In this document: positions 39,650 to 47,370 of the stretch, in pieces
Layout: the number at the start of each line of letters is the position of its first letter
Position numbering within the stretch: the first letter of the stretch is position 1
DNA from: an uncultured Eubacterium sp.
Lineage (GTDB): Bacteria > Bacillota > Clostridia > Oscillospirales > Acutalibacteraceae
Direction: 5' to 3'
DNA: 47,370 bases
NCBI GenBank assembly: GCA_910583925.1
Contig: CAJTZJ010000015.1
Coordinates: forward strand, 1 to 47,370
Notes under the pieces: model-generated
What the model was told of the DNA's origin: nothing
The model's database searches: none
What the model saw: the letters and a program-made list of their open reading frames with translations, nothing else
Position numbers and translations under genes: made by a program

Positions 39650-42600
39650 TTAGTATCTTCCATTTACAGTTGCCGAATAATCGGATACAGCATTGTTTTT
39701 TGAATCTGTTGCTCGGATTTTGTATATATACTGCTTACCTTTTATAGGATTGTTCAGTGTTGTTTTATTTGCAGTTACAGTTCTTATTTTCTTGAAAGAG
39801 CCATTCTGGTAAAGATATACCTCATACTGATTTGCTCCGGAAACAGCATTCCATGAAATCGTAAAGGATGGAGCTGAATTAACCGTAAGCTTAACATTTG
39901 ACGGGGTTGAAAGTCTTTTGTTGTTCGTAGCTGAAACAACATTGCTGAAATCGGAATAAACCTTGCTTTTACTGTCTACAGCTTTTGCTTTATAGGAATA
40001 TTGCTTACCGTATGTAGCAAAGGCAGTAGTAAATGAGGTTGCTGTTGTTGTTTTCATAAGCTTATAAGAGCCGTCTGCCTGCCTGATGTAAAGTTCATAT
40101 TTATCAGCACCTGCAACGGAGTTCCAGGAAAGCTTAAAGCTGCCGTTTGAATTTTTAACAACGCTGTTCATTTTCGGTGCCTTCAGCTTTTTATTGTATT
40201 CTGCCGATACAATATTGCTGAAATCGGAATAAACCTTGTTCTTACTGTTTATTGCTTTTACTTTGTAAGAGTATTTTCTACCTACAGTTGCAACAGCGGT
40301 GGTAAATGAAGCAGAAGTTGTGGTTTTCATAAGATTATATGCGGTTCCGCTTGTATTAAGGATATATATTTCATATTTATCAGCACCTGCAACGGAGTTC
40401 CAGGAAAGCTTAAAGCTGCCGTTTGAATTTACAACAACATCCTTCATTGTAGGAGAGGAAAGCTTAACCTTATTGGTAGCAGATACAACATTGCTGAAAT
40501 CGGAATACACCTTGCTTTCACTGTCCAATGCTCTTATTTTATACGAATATTTAACATTGTAAGGAGCATAAGCAGTTGTAGCACTTGTTTTAGCTACTGT
40601 TCCGTTAAGCTGATAAATGCCTGTATTGTTGTTGTAAATGTATATTTCATATTTATCAGCACCTGTAACAGCATTCCATGAAAGAGTGAATGTTCCGTTA
40701 TCGTTTACTATAATACTTTTTAAAGTTGGTGTTGACATTTTTTTCTTGTTTACACCTGTTATAACATTGCTGAATTCAGAATAAACATTATTCTTGCTGT
40801 CTATTGCTCTTACTTTATAAGCGTATTCTCTGCCGTATGTGGCAACAGCAGTCGTAAACGAGGTAGCGGTTGTGGTTTTCATAAGATTATATTTTCCGTT
40901 AGAGCCAAGAAGATAAATCTCATACTTGTCTGCCCCTGAAACAGCGGTCCATGAAAGGTTAAAACTGCCGTCGGAATTTACTTTTACGGGATTGAAGGTT
41001 GAAGGAGGGAGCATACTGTTAGTAGCTGAAACAATATTGCTGTATTCAGAGTAAACATTATTTTCACTGTCTACTGCTCTGACTTTATAAGAATACATTC
41101 TGCCGTATGTGGCAACAGCAGTAGTAAATGAAGCTGCAGTTGTGGTTTTCATAAGATTATATTTTCCGTTAGAGCCAAGAAGATAAATCTCATATTTGTC
41201 TGCCCCGTAAACAGAACTCCACGAAAGAGTAAAGCTGCAATCAGAATTTACTTTAACAGCATTGAAGGTCGGAACAGTAAGCTTTGTGTTCGTAGCAGAT
41301 ACAACATTGCTGAAATCAGAGTAAATGTTTTTACTGCTGTTTACCGCTCTGACCTTGTAGGAATACTTTCTGCCGTATGTGGCAACAGCAGTCGTAAACG
41401 AGGTAGCGGTTGTGGTTTTCATAAGATTATATTTTCCGTTAGAGCCAAGAAGATAAATCTCATATTTATCTGCCCCTGAAACTGCACTCCAGGAAAGTTT
41501 GAAGCTGCAGTCCGAGTTTATAACAACAGGGCTCATATTTGGTGAGCTGAGCTTATTGTCATATTTTGCAGATTCAATATTGCTGAAAGCGGAAGAAATA
41601 TTATATTTGCTGTTTACTGCTTTTATTTTGTAAGAATATGTTCTGCCTATAGCGGCAACGGCAGTAGTAAACGAAGTTGCACTGGTTGTTTTCATCAGTT
41701 TATATGAGCCGTCTGTCTGCTTGATATAAATCTTATATTTATCTGCATTTGAAACAGAATTCCAGGAGAGTGTAAAGCTGCCGTTAGTATTGATTTTTAC
41801 CGGATTTAATTTAGGCGCAGCAAGAGATGAACCCGGCATATTGTTGAAAACAGGGATTGAAAATGTGATTGCGTTGTTTAATGCGCCAACATTTTTATAG
41901 GCATTGTAGGTTTTAACAGCCTCCGTTGATGCAGCCTGAATATTTGCCATATATTCGTGGCTGTGCATATAGCCGGATGCAGGGTTCACATTGAACTTCT
42001 GAAGATAGCCTGTATACTGCTTTCCGAAATTATCGGCAATCCATTTTGCGCCGCTGCTTATAGTACGATAGGGGTTTGTCCATGGTCTGTTATAAGTATC
42101 TTTTCCGGCTTTTTCAACAAAGTAGTCTGAACGGATATAGCCTGTATAGGTTTTTCCGCCTATGGATACATTGGTAAGCTTAACCCATTTGTATCCGTCA
42201 GCCTGTTTGGCAGTGTATTCGTAATTTTTAACACTTGTTCCGCTCGGAACAGAAGCAACAATTGAAGATTTTGTTGTTGGTTTGCTTCTTAAATTAACGG
42301 AAACGCCGGAGCTTGTCTGAACATGAGAACTGTTGCTCGGGGCAGTGGCAGCCCATTTTAATCCGTCTGCTGCTCCGGTATTAGCACCTATGTTATAATA
42401 ATTATAAATTCCCTTATAGCCTGAATATGTTCCGCTTGCACCTCCGGCAGTAGGCTTGCTTCCGCCAACCTCCTGAACGATTTTGGAGGCAAGATAATAA
42501 GCGGAAAGCCCGCTGTACTGCGAGGCATCCATAATTGCCTGTGAATATTTTACGGATTTTGAATTCCTTTTATATGTAACGCTTTCCCCTTTTGCGTTTT

Positions 42601-43123
42601 TATATACAATAATTGAATCATACATCCATGTTCCTTTAAGGATACTTTCAACACCTGCCTGTGTCTGGCTTGCATTATACAAGGTGGATTCAAACTGAAA
42701 AATATGCTTTTCATCCAGAAAATTTCTCGGGTCCAAATAATATTCAACCGCCTTTTGCGAGGCGGAAACCCAGTTGGGATATTCTTTAACAAGCGGTGCG
42801 CCGTTTTTGTAGCATTTGCTGCAGGTGCAGTAATAACCCTTTCCGTTATTTCCCGAATAATTCTGAATAAGCTGCTGAGAATGGGATTTTCTTTCCTGTG
42901 AAACAGAATAGGAAAAAGTTTCTCCAACCTTAAGCACCTCAAAATTCCAGTTCGGATGTGCCTGCTTCAGTTTATTCAAAGAAGAAACATAGGATTCCGG
43001 AAAGCCCTTTTTCCGCAGCTCCGTCGAATAATCCGCCGCCTCAGCGGAAAAATGAATGCCCGGGATAACAAGCAATATAGTTAATATGGATAAAAAAATG
43101 CTTAATACTCTTTTTTTCATCAT
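39650..43123 (-). CDS. Secreted glucosaminidase-type cell-wall hydrolase with inserted SH3b and eight Fn3-like repeats
   Basis: The 1157-residue protein has a signal peptide (cleavage near residue 29). The glucosaminidase domain (about 34-425) includes YYLDPRNFL, IFQFE and the catalytic Glu218 in KIVQEVG; it is interrupted by an SH3b domain (about 268-337). A C-x-C-x2-C cluster lies at 99-104. Residues 431-1157 form eight Fn3-like repeats of about 90 residues, each with a SFxLSW...ADKYEIY...SFTTAVAxxGRxYSYKxRAxxS pattern. It probably trims N-acetylglucosamine linkages in peptidoglycan while the repeats extend it from the wall. No LPXTG or SLH anchor was seen. SD AAAGGAGAG. Confidence 0.88.
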   Translation of the reverse strand: MMKKRVLSIFLSILTILLVIPGIHFSAEAADYSTELRKKGFPESYVSSLNKLKQAHPNWNFEVLKVGETFSYSVSQERKSHSQQLIQNYSGNNGKGYYCTCSKCYKNGAPLVKEYPNWVSASQKAVEYYLDPRNFLDEKHIFQFESTLYNASQTQAGVESILKGTWMYDSIIVYKNAKGESVTYKRNSKSVKYSQAIMDASQYSGLSAYYLASKIVQEVGGSKPTAGGASGTYSGYKGIYNYYNIGANTGAADGLKWAATAPSNSSHVQTSSGVSVNLRSKPTTKSSIVASVPSGTSVKNYEYTAKQADGYKWVKLTNVSIGGKTYTGYIRSDYFVEKAGKDTYNRPWTNPYRTISSGAKWIADNFGKQYTGYLQKFNVNPASGYMHSHEYMANIQAASTEAVKTYNAYKNVGALNNAITFSIPVFNNMPGSSLAAPKLNPVKINTNGSFTLSWNSVSNADKYKIYIKQTDGSYKLMKTTSATSFTTAVAAIGRTYSYKIKAVNSKYNISSAFSNIESAKYDNKLSSPNMSPVVINSDCSFKLSWSAVSGADKYEIYLLGSNGKYNLMKTTTATSFTTAVATYGRKYSYKVRAVNSSKNIYSDFSNVVSATNTKLTVPTFNAVKVNSDCSFTLSWSSVYGADKYEIYLLGSNGKYNLMKTTTAASFTTAVATYGRMYSYKVRAVDSENNVYSEYSNIVSATNSMLPPSTFNPVKVNSDGSFNLSWTAVSGADKYEIYLLGSNGKYNLMKTTTATSFTTAVATYGREYAYKVRAIDSKNNVYSEFSNVITGVNKKKMSTPTLKSIIVNDNGTFTLSWNAVTGADKYEIYIYNNNTGIYQLNGTVAKTSATTAYAPYNVKYSYKIRALDSESKVYSDFSNVVSATNKVKLSSPTMKDVVVNSNGSFKLSWNSVAGADKYEIYILNTSGTAYNLMKTTTSASFTTAVATVGRKYSYKVKAINSKNKVYSDFSNIVSAEYNKKLKAPKMNSVVKNSNGSFKLSWNSVAGADKYELYIRQADGSYKLMKTTTATSFTTAFATYGKQYSYKAKAVDSKSKVYSDFSNVVSATNNKRLSTPSNVKLTVNSAPSFTISWNAVSGANQYEVYLYQNGSFKKIRTVTANKTTLNNPIKGKQYIYKIRATDSKNNAVSDYSATVNGRY
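40831..41464 (-). repeat. Near-identical 270-bp-period repeats inside the glucosaminidase gene
   Basis: The 94-nt blocks at 40831-40924 and 41371-41464 are identical, and the block at 41101 differs in only a few bases. All three begin TGCCGTATGT and lie exactly 270 bp apart (90 residues). This is higher identity than the other Fn3-like repeats, so recent duplication or gene conversion is likely. Confidence 0.9.
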
Positions 43124-43279
43124 TTCTCTCTCCTTTATTACACAATATAAGTATTATTAATAGTAACATTACAGAGTTATATTTGTCAATATTTTTTAAT
43201 TATTTTGTAATATTTTTGTGCTCCAAGCCGGACATTCATAAGTTTGTCAAAAAATTAACAGTGCAAGGAAAAATATGTA

Positions 43280-43308
43280 TTGATTTTAAAGACAGTATAT
43301 AATATAAT
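43280..43308 (+). promoter_or_regulatory. pgk operon promoter
   Basis: TTGATT (43280-43285), 17 bp, TATAAT (43303-43308), 50 bp before the pgk ATG. The rest of the 235-bp divergent gap (43124-43279) is AT-rich with no further recognisable feature apart from the likely minus-strand promoter of the glucosaminidase gene, which I could not place with confidence. Confidence 0.75.
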
Positions 43309-43358
43309 ATTTATCGTAAAAATTTTAAATACTAATTTTAATTAAGAGAGGTATTACA

Positions 43359-44558
43359 ATGAACGCATTAAATAAAAAAACAATCGAAGATATCGATGTA
43401 AAGGGCAAAAAGGTTCTTGCTCGCTGCGATTTCAATGTTCCGCTTAAGGATGGCGAAATTACAAACGATAAAAGAATTGTTGCTGCTCTTCCGACTATCA
43501 AGTATCTTGTTGAAAACGGTGCAAAGGTTATCCTTTGCTCACATCTTGGCAGACCTAAGGGTGAGTACAAGCCTGAATTCAGCCTTGCTCCTGTTGCTGC
43601 AAGACTTTCAGAGTATCTCGGCAAAGAGGTAAAACTTGCTGAAGATGAAAATGTTGTAGGCGAAAATGCAAAGGCTATGGCTGCTGCTCTTGAAGACGGC
43701 GATGTTATGCTTCTTGAAAATGTTCGCTACAGAAAAGAAGAAACAAAGAATGAAGAAAACTTCTCAAAAGAGCTTGCATCTCTTGCTGACATATTTGTAA
43801 ATGATGCTTTCGGTACAGCGCACAGAGCGCACTGCTCAACAACAGGCGTAGCTGCTTTTCTTCCTGCTGTATGCGGTTATCTTATTCAGAAGGAAATTGA
43901 ATTTATGGGCGGTGCTCTTGCAGATCCTAAGCGCCCGCTTGTTGCAATCCTCGGCGGTGCAAAGGTTTCCGATAAAATCGGTGTAATTACAAACCTTCTT
44001 GATAAGTGCAATACGCTTATTATCGGCGGCGGTATGGCTTATACATTTATGAAATCACTCGGCTATGAAATCGGAACATCTCTTCTTGAAGAGGAACAGG
44101 TTGAAAATGCTGGCCAGATGATGAAGGATGCTGAGGCTAAAGGTGTTAAGTTCCTTATTCCTATTGATAATAAAGTTGGTAAGGAATATGATGAAAATAC
44201 AGAGGCTATGGTTGTAGACAGTGATAAAATCCCTGATGGCTGGATGGGTCTTGATATCGGTCCTAAGACACAGGAATTGTTCACAAACGCAATCAAGGGT
44301 GCAGGTACAATTATCTGGAATGGTCCGATGGGTGTTTCAGAATGGGATAACTTTGCAGCAGGTACAATTGCCGTTGCAAATGCAGTTGCAGATTCCGGTG
44401 CTATCTCAATCGTTGGCGGCGGTGATTCAGTTGCTGCTGTTACAAAGCTTGGCTACAGCGATAAAATGAGCCATATCTCAACCGGCGGCGGTGCTTCTCT
44501 TGAATTCCTTGAGGGCAAAGAACTTCCCGGTATTGTTGCTCTTAACGATAAGGATTAA
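43359..44558 (+). CDS. pgk: Phosphoglycerate kinase
   Basis: The 399-residue enzyme has RCDFNVP (22-28) and SHLGRP (61-66) of the substrate site, and the C-terminal GGGDSVAAV nucleotide-binding segment. It makes ATP from 1,3-bisphosphoglycerate in glycolysis. Strongly biased codon use suggests high expression. First in the pgk-tpiA-gpmI operon. The gap gene normally upstream is not adjacent; a minus-strand gene is. Confidence 0.98.
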   Translation: MNALNKKTIEDIDVKGKKVLARCDFNVPLKDGEITNDKRIVAALPTIKYLVENGAKVILCSHLGRPKGEYKPEFSLAPVAARLSEYLGKEVKLAEDENVVGENAKAMAAALEDGDVMLLENVRYRKEETKNEENFSKELASLADIFVNDAFGTAHRAHCSTTGVAAFLPAVCGYLIQKEIEFMGGALADPKRPLVAILGGAKVSDKIGVITNLLDKCNTLIIGGGMAYTFMKSLGYEIGTSLLEEEQVENAGQMMKDAEAKGVKFLIPIDNKVGKEYDENTEAMVVDSDKIPDGWMGLDIGPKTQELFTNAIKGAGTIIWNGPMGVSEWDNFAAGTIAVANAVADSGAISIVGGGDSVAAVTKLGYSDKMSHISTGGGASLEFLEGKELPGIVALNDKD

Positions 44559-44575
44559 TTAAGTATTATTAAAGC

Positions 44576-44655
44576 TTTCCTTGTCAGTGCAGGGAAAATG
44601 CTTGCGGGGGAGATTTCCGATGTGAATCTCTCCGCTTCCCTTTAACAATGGAAGC
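44576..44655 (+). promoter_or_regulatory. Three hairpins in the pgk-tpiA spacer
   Basis: The 135-bp spacer folds into three consecutive stems: 44576-44583/44590-44597, 44604-44615/44625-44635 (with a bulge), and 44634-44639/44650-44655. The second and third overlap by two bases, so they may compete. None has a T-run, so transcription should continue. They may stabilise or process the mRNA so that pgk and tpiA are made at different levels. Confidence 0.55.
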
Positions 44656-44693
44656 AATTTAGAATAAAAAATGATATTAAAGAGGTTTGTGTT

Positions 44694-45461
44694 ATGAATA
44701 AAAATCTTCGTAAAGCAGTTATCGCAGGTAACTGGAAAATGAACAATACACCTGCTGAAACAACTGCTCTTCTTAATGAAATGAAGCCGCTTGTTGCGGA
44801 TGCAGATTGTGATGTTGTTATCTGTGCACCTTTTGTAGATCTTCAGGCTGCTCTTGATGCAACAGCAGGCTCAAATATTATGGTTGGTGCTGAAAACTGC
44901 CACTGGGCTGAAAGCGGTGCTTTTACTGCTGAGGTTTCGGCTCCTATGCTTAAGGCTATGGGTGTGCCTTATGTAATTATCGGTCATTCAGAGCGCCGTC
45001 AGTATTTTGGCGAAACAGATGAAACAGTTAATAAAAGAGTTCGTGCTGCGCTTGATAACGGACTTAAGGTTATTCTTTGCGTAGGTGAAGTTCTTGCTGA
45101 AAGAGAGCAGGGTGTAACATTTGAGGTTGTTGGTCTTCAGACAAAGATTGCTCTTCAGGGTGTAACGGAAGAGGAACTTAAGAATGTAATTATTGCTTAT
45201 GAGCCGGTTTGGGCTATCGGTACAGGAAAAACTGCAACGGCTGATCAGGCTGATGAGGTTAACGGTTATATCCGTTCTGTTATTGCAGAGCTTTACGGCA
45301 AGGCTGCTGCTGATGCTTTTGTTGTTCAGTACGGCGGTTCAATGAATGCAAAGAATGCTGATGAGCTTCTTTCAAAAGAGAATGTAGATGGCGGTCTTAT
45401 CGGCGGTGCTTCTCTTAAGGCAGAGGATTTTTCAATCATTGTTAAGGCAGCAAGCAAATAA
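44694..45461 (+). CDS. tpiA: Triosephosphate isomerase
   Basis: The 255-residue enzyme has AGNWKMN with Lys15, catalytic His98 in IGHSERR and catalytic Glu170 in AYEPVWAIGTG. It interconverts DHAP and glyceraldehyde-3-phosphate. SD AGAGGTT. Second gene of the glycolytic operon. Confidence 0.98.
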   Translation: MNKNLRKAVIAGNWKMNNTPAETTALLNEMKPLVADADCDVVICAPFVDLQAALDATAGSNIMVGAENCHWAESGAFTAEVSAPMLKAMGVPYVIIGHSERRQYFGETDETVNKRVRAALDNGLKVILCVGEVLAEREQGVTFEVVGLQTKIALQGVTEEELKNVIIAYEPVWAIGTGKTATADQADEVNGYIRSVIAELYGKAAADAFVVQYGGSMNAKNADELLSKENVDGGLIGGASLKAEDFSIIVKAASK

Positions 45462-45477
45462 TTAAACTTATAATTAA

Positions 45478-45509
45478 AAAGTCCTCTTGCCTGACAGCGA
45501 GGGGACTTT
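45478..45509 (+). promoter_or_regulatory. Long hairpin in the tpiA-gpmI spacer
   Basis: 13 base pairs (two or three wobbles), 45478-45490 with 45497-45509, 6-nt loop, ending in TTTGTTT and followed by the gpmI SD (CGGAGGAAAG). It looks like a leaky terminator that reduces gpmI transcription relative to tpiA. Confidence 0.65.
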
Positions 45510-45530
45510 GTTTCGGAGGAAAGATACTTT

Positions 45531-47057
45531 ATGAAAAAACCAGTTGTTTTATGTATAATGGATGGCTTCGGTAAAAATGACAGCGATTACGGCAATGCTA
45601 TTGCTATGGCAAAAACGCCGAATCTGGATAAGCTTATGGCAGAATGTCCTATGACCTATATCGGTGCTTCCGGTATGGATGTTGGGCTTCCTGACGGTCA
45701 GATGGGAAACAGTGAGGTTGGCCACACCAATATGGGAGCAGGACGAGTTGTTTATCAGCCGTTAACCCGTATAACAAAGGCTTTTGCAGACGGCGAGGCT
45801 TATGAAAATCCTGCACTTTGCAGTGCTATGGAAAATGCGAAGGACAAGTCTCTTCATCTAATCGGTCTTGTATCTCCCGGCGGTGTTCACAGCCATACAG
45901 AGCATCTTTATGGTCTTCTTGAAATGGCAAAGAAAAACGGTGTGGAAAATGTTTATATTCATGCGCTTCTTGACGGCCGTGATGTTCCGCCGTCATCGGC
46001 AGTTGCTTATCTTGAAGAGCTTGAAGCAAAAATGAAAGAAATCGGTGTTGGAAAAATTGCTTCCGTTATGGGCAGATTTTATGCAATGGATCGTGATAAT
46101 ATCTGGGATCGTGTTGAAAAGGCTTACGCTGCTGTTGTTTACGGCGAGGGTATTCAGGCCGATGATGCCGTTGAAGCAGTTAAGGCTTCATACGAAACGA
46201 TTGATGAAGACGGCAAGCATTTAACAGATGAATTCGTATTGCCAACAGTTATCGGCAAAGATGGCAGAGTTAAGGAAAATGACAGTGTTATCTTCTTTAA
46301 TTTCCGCCCTGACCGTGCAAGAGAAATTACAAGAACATTTGTTGATCCTGATTTTACAGGTTTTGAAAGAAAAAAAGGCTTCTTCCCGCTCAATTATGTT
46401 TGTATGACACAGTATGATGCGGAAATGCCGAATGTTGCGGTTGCTTTCGGTCCTGAAGCCTTGACAAATACGCTTGGCGAATATCTTTCAGCACAGGGCA
46501 AAACACAGCTTCGTATTGCTGAAACGCAGAAATATGCTCATGTAACCTTCTTCTTCAACGGCGGTGAAGAAAAGCAGTATGAGGGCGAGGACAGAATTCT
46601 TGTTGATTCCCCGAAGATTTCAACCTTTGATTTAATGCCTGAAATGAGCGCCCCTCAGGTTTCCGAAAAGCTGAATGAAGCAGTAAGAAGCGGCAAATAC
46701 GATGCAGTTATTGTAAATTTTGCAAACTGCGATATGGTTGGCCATACAGGAATTATTCCGGCTGCGGTTCAGGCCGTTGAAACGGTTGATACCTGCGTTG
46801 GCTCTCTTGTTGAGGCGGTTAAGGAAATGGACGGCGTTCTCTTTGTAACCGCCGATCATGGCAATGCAGATAAGATGCTTGATGAAAACGGCGAGCCTTT
46901 CACAGCGCATACAACGAATCCTGTTCCTTTCATTATTGTCAATTATCCTTGCGATGTCCGCGAGGGCGGTAAGCTTTGCGATATCGCACCTACAATGCTT
47001 AAGGTTATGGGACTTCCTCAGCCAACTGAAATGAACGGCGAAAGTATTATTAAATAG
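45531..47057 (+). CDS. gpmI: 2,3-bisphosphoglycerate-independent phosphoglycerate mutase
   Basis: The 508-residue enzyme of the alkaline-phosphatase superfamily has metal-binding MDGFG (10-14), the catalytic serine in GNSEVGHTNMG (Ser61) and the C-terminal VTADHGNADKM. It interconverts 3- and 2-phosphoglycerate using manganese. Third gene of the operon, followed by a terminator, so enolase must be elsewhere. Confidence 0.98.
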   Translation: MKKPVVLCIMDGFGKNDSDYGNAIAMAKTPNLDKLMAECPMTYIGASGMDVGLPDGQMGNSEVGHTNMGAGRVVYQPLTRITKAFADGEAYENPALCSAMENAKDKSLHLIGLVSPGGVHSHTEHLYGLLEMAKKNGVENVYIHALLDGRDVPPSSAVAYLEELEAKMKEIGVGKIASVMGRFYAMDRDNIWDRVEKAYAAVVYGEGIQADDAVEAVKASYETIDEDGKHLTDEFVLPTVIGKDGRVKENDSVIFFNFRPDRAREITRTFVDPDFTGFERKKGFFPLNYVCMTQYDAEMPNVAVAFGPEALTNTLGEYLSAQGKTQLRIAETQKYAHVTFFFNGGEEKQYEGEDRILVDSPKISTFDLMPEMSAPQVSEKLNEAVRSGKYDAVIVNFANCDMVGHTGIIPAAVQAVETVDTCVGSLVEAVKEMDGVLFVTADHGNADKMLDENGEPFTAHTTNPVPFIIVNYPCDVREGGKLCDIAPTMLKVMGLPQPTEMNGESIIK

Positions 47058-47071
47058 TATTGTTTTAAATG

Positions 47072-47116
47072 AAAAGACTTCTCTATAAGGGATGCCCCTT
47101 GTAGAGAAGTCTTTTT
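47072..47116 (+). terminator. Terminator of the glycolytic operon
   Basis: A 14-bp stem, 47072-47085 with 47102-47115, encloses a smaller AAGG/CCTT stem. T-run on the 3' arm. Confidence 0.93.
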
Positions 47117-47118
47117 TG

Positions 47119-47147
47119 TTGACCTTTTGATTTCAATATGCTAAAAT
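47119..47147 (+). promoter_or_regulatory. Promoter of the right-edge gene
   Basis: TTGACC (47119-47124), 17 bp, TAAAAT (47142-47147). The transcript is expected to begin near 47153-47155, that is at the very start of the long hairpin that follows. Confidence 0.7.
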
Positions 47148-47152
47148 ACTGT

Positions 47153-47265
47153 TGCGACACAAAATAAAATATTGGGGAATAATATATCTGTTATTAGTAT
47201 GTATAAAACGCATACTCCAAGAAGCAGATATGGTATTCCCTATTATGTTTTGTTTTTGTGTCGCA
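47153..47265 (+). ncRNA. 113-nt near-palindromic leader RNA, candidate cis-regulatory element
   Basis: A long stem with small interruptions: 47153-47164 pairs perfectly with 47254-47265 (12 bp), 47175-47181 with 47234-47240, 47184-47190 with 47225-47231, and 47196-47201 with 47211-47216, closing a 9-nt loop. With the promoter in front and a terminator hairpin behind, it resembles an attenuated leader. A mobile MITE-like repeat is the alternative. No known riboswitch consensus was recognised. Confidence 0.55.
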
Positions 47266-47289
47266 GCAAATCGGAGCAATGCGTTTTTG

Positions 47290-47314
47290 GCGCAGCTTCG
47301 GCTGCGCATTTTTT
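47290..47314 (+). terminator. Terminator hairpin inside the leader of the right-edge gene
   Basis: A 7-bp GC stem (47290-47296 with 47301-47307), TTCG loop, and six T's at 47309-47314. It lies directly before the SD GAGGAG, so any transcript from 47153 must read through it to reach the gene. Confidence 0.8.
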
Positions 47315-47331
47315 ATTTTGAGGAGAAAAAC

Positions 47332-47370
47332 ATGGAAAAATACAGTCTATGCGGAGAAAAAATAGCTTAT
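47332..47370 (+). CDS. 5' end of a gene cut by the window edge
   Basis: ATG 47332 follows GAGGAG by about 7 nt. Only 13 codons are visible (MEKYSLCGEKIAY). This is too short to identify. Its promoter and structured leader are complete within the window. Confidence 0.6.
   Translation, partial: MEKYSLCGEKIAY

Noticed and set aside
40831..41464. Repeats considered as a CRISPR array
   Set aside because: The period is 270 bp and the repeats encode in-frame Fn3-like domains; there are no short spacers.
42550..42942. 130-codon minus-strand ORF in another frame of the glucosaminidase gene
   Set aside because: It lies in the catalytic domain's coding region; no SD and no recognisable domain.

Overview
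The window is low-GC, SD-rich DNA from a Gram-positive anaerobe. The single-copy genes (GTP-type PEP carboxykinase, type III pantothenate kinase, pgk-tpiA-gpmI, class B sortase, DUF1015 protein) fit a Clostridia member of the Oscillospirales/Ruminococcaceae kind. That placement is inferred from gene content, not from a marker-gene tree. No tRNA, rRNA or CRISPR array was seen.

Layout. (1) 1-5883: a left-edge block of tandem hairpins, then a plus-strand operon with a small secreted protein, a hairpin, a membrane-anchored protein, a beta-propeller-like lipoprotein, a duplicated ABC-2 permease and its ATPase. It looks like an export/immunity-type cassette. (2) 5884-9184: an intracellular GH27 glycosidase with a nucleoside phosphorylase, then a DinB-like/DUF3795 pair. 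(3) 9185-11533, minus strand: a MATE exporter and rsmA. (4) 11627-15862: an autoregulated-looking MarR operon encoding a heterodimeric multidrug-type ABC exporter with one degenerate ATP site. (5) 15937-17404, minus strand: a YjdF/DUF2238-like membrane protein and a class B sortase. (6) 17526-19312: an acyl-CoA synthetase with its own promoter and terminator.

(7) 19458-29629 is the most interesting part: a compact, fully intact, co-directional phage-derived cassette. In order it holds small and large terminase, portal, protease/scaffold, HK97-type capsid, three connector-type genes, a 33-codon ORF, then a Mu-type baseplate series (gp43/gp53-like, gp44-, gp45-, gp46-, gp47-, gp48-like) and a tail-tip/fibre protein. 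I find no sheath, tube, tape measure, lysis, integrase, repressor or replication gene. Genes overlap by a few bases, and the cassette sits between a terminated fatty-acid gene and coaX. It could be a domesticated gene-transfer-agent-like or phage-derived particle with a head and baseplate but no long tail, or the remnant of a precisely deleted prophage.

(8) 29795-39540: core genes in plus orientation. These are coaX with a DUF1015 gene, a membrane M28 peptidase, polA (proofreading site apparently lost), rimI, a 31-aa ORF, tsaD and pckG. (9) 39605-43123, minus strand: a large secreted glucosaminidase with an inserted SH3b domain and eight Fn3-like repeats, three of them with near-identical DNA at an exact 270-bp period. 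(10) 43280-47116: the glycolytic operon pgk-tpiA-gpmI with structured spacers. (11) 47119-47370: a promoter, a 113-nt near-palindromic leader and a terminator in front of a gene cut off by the window edge.
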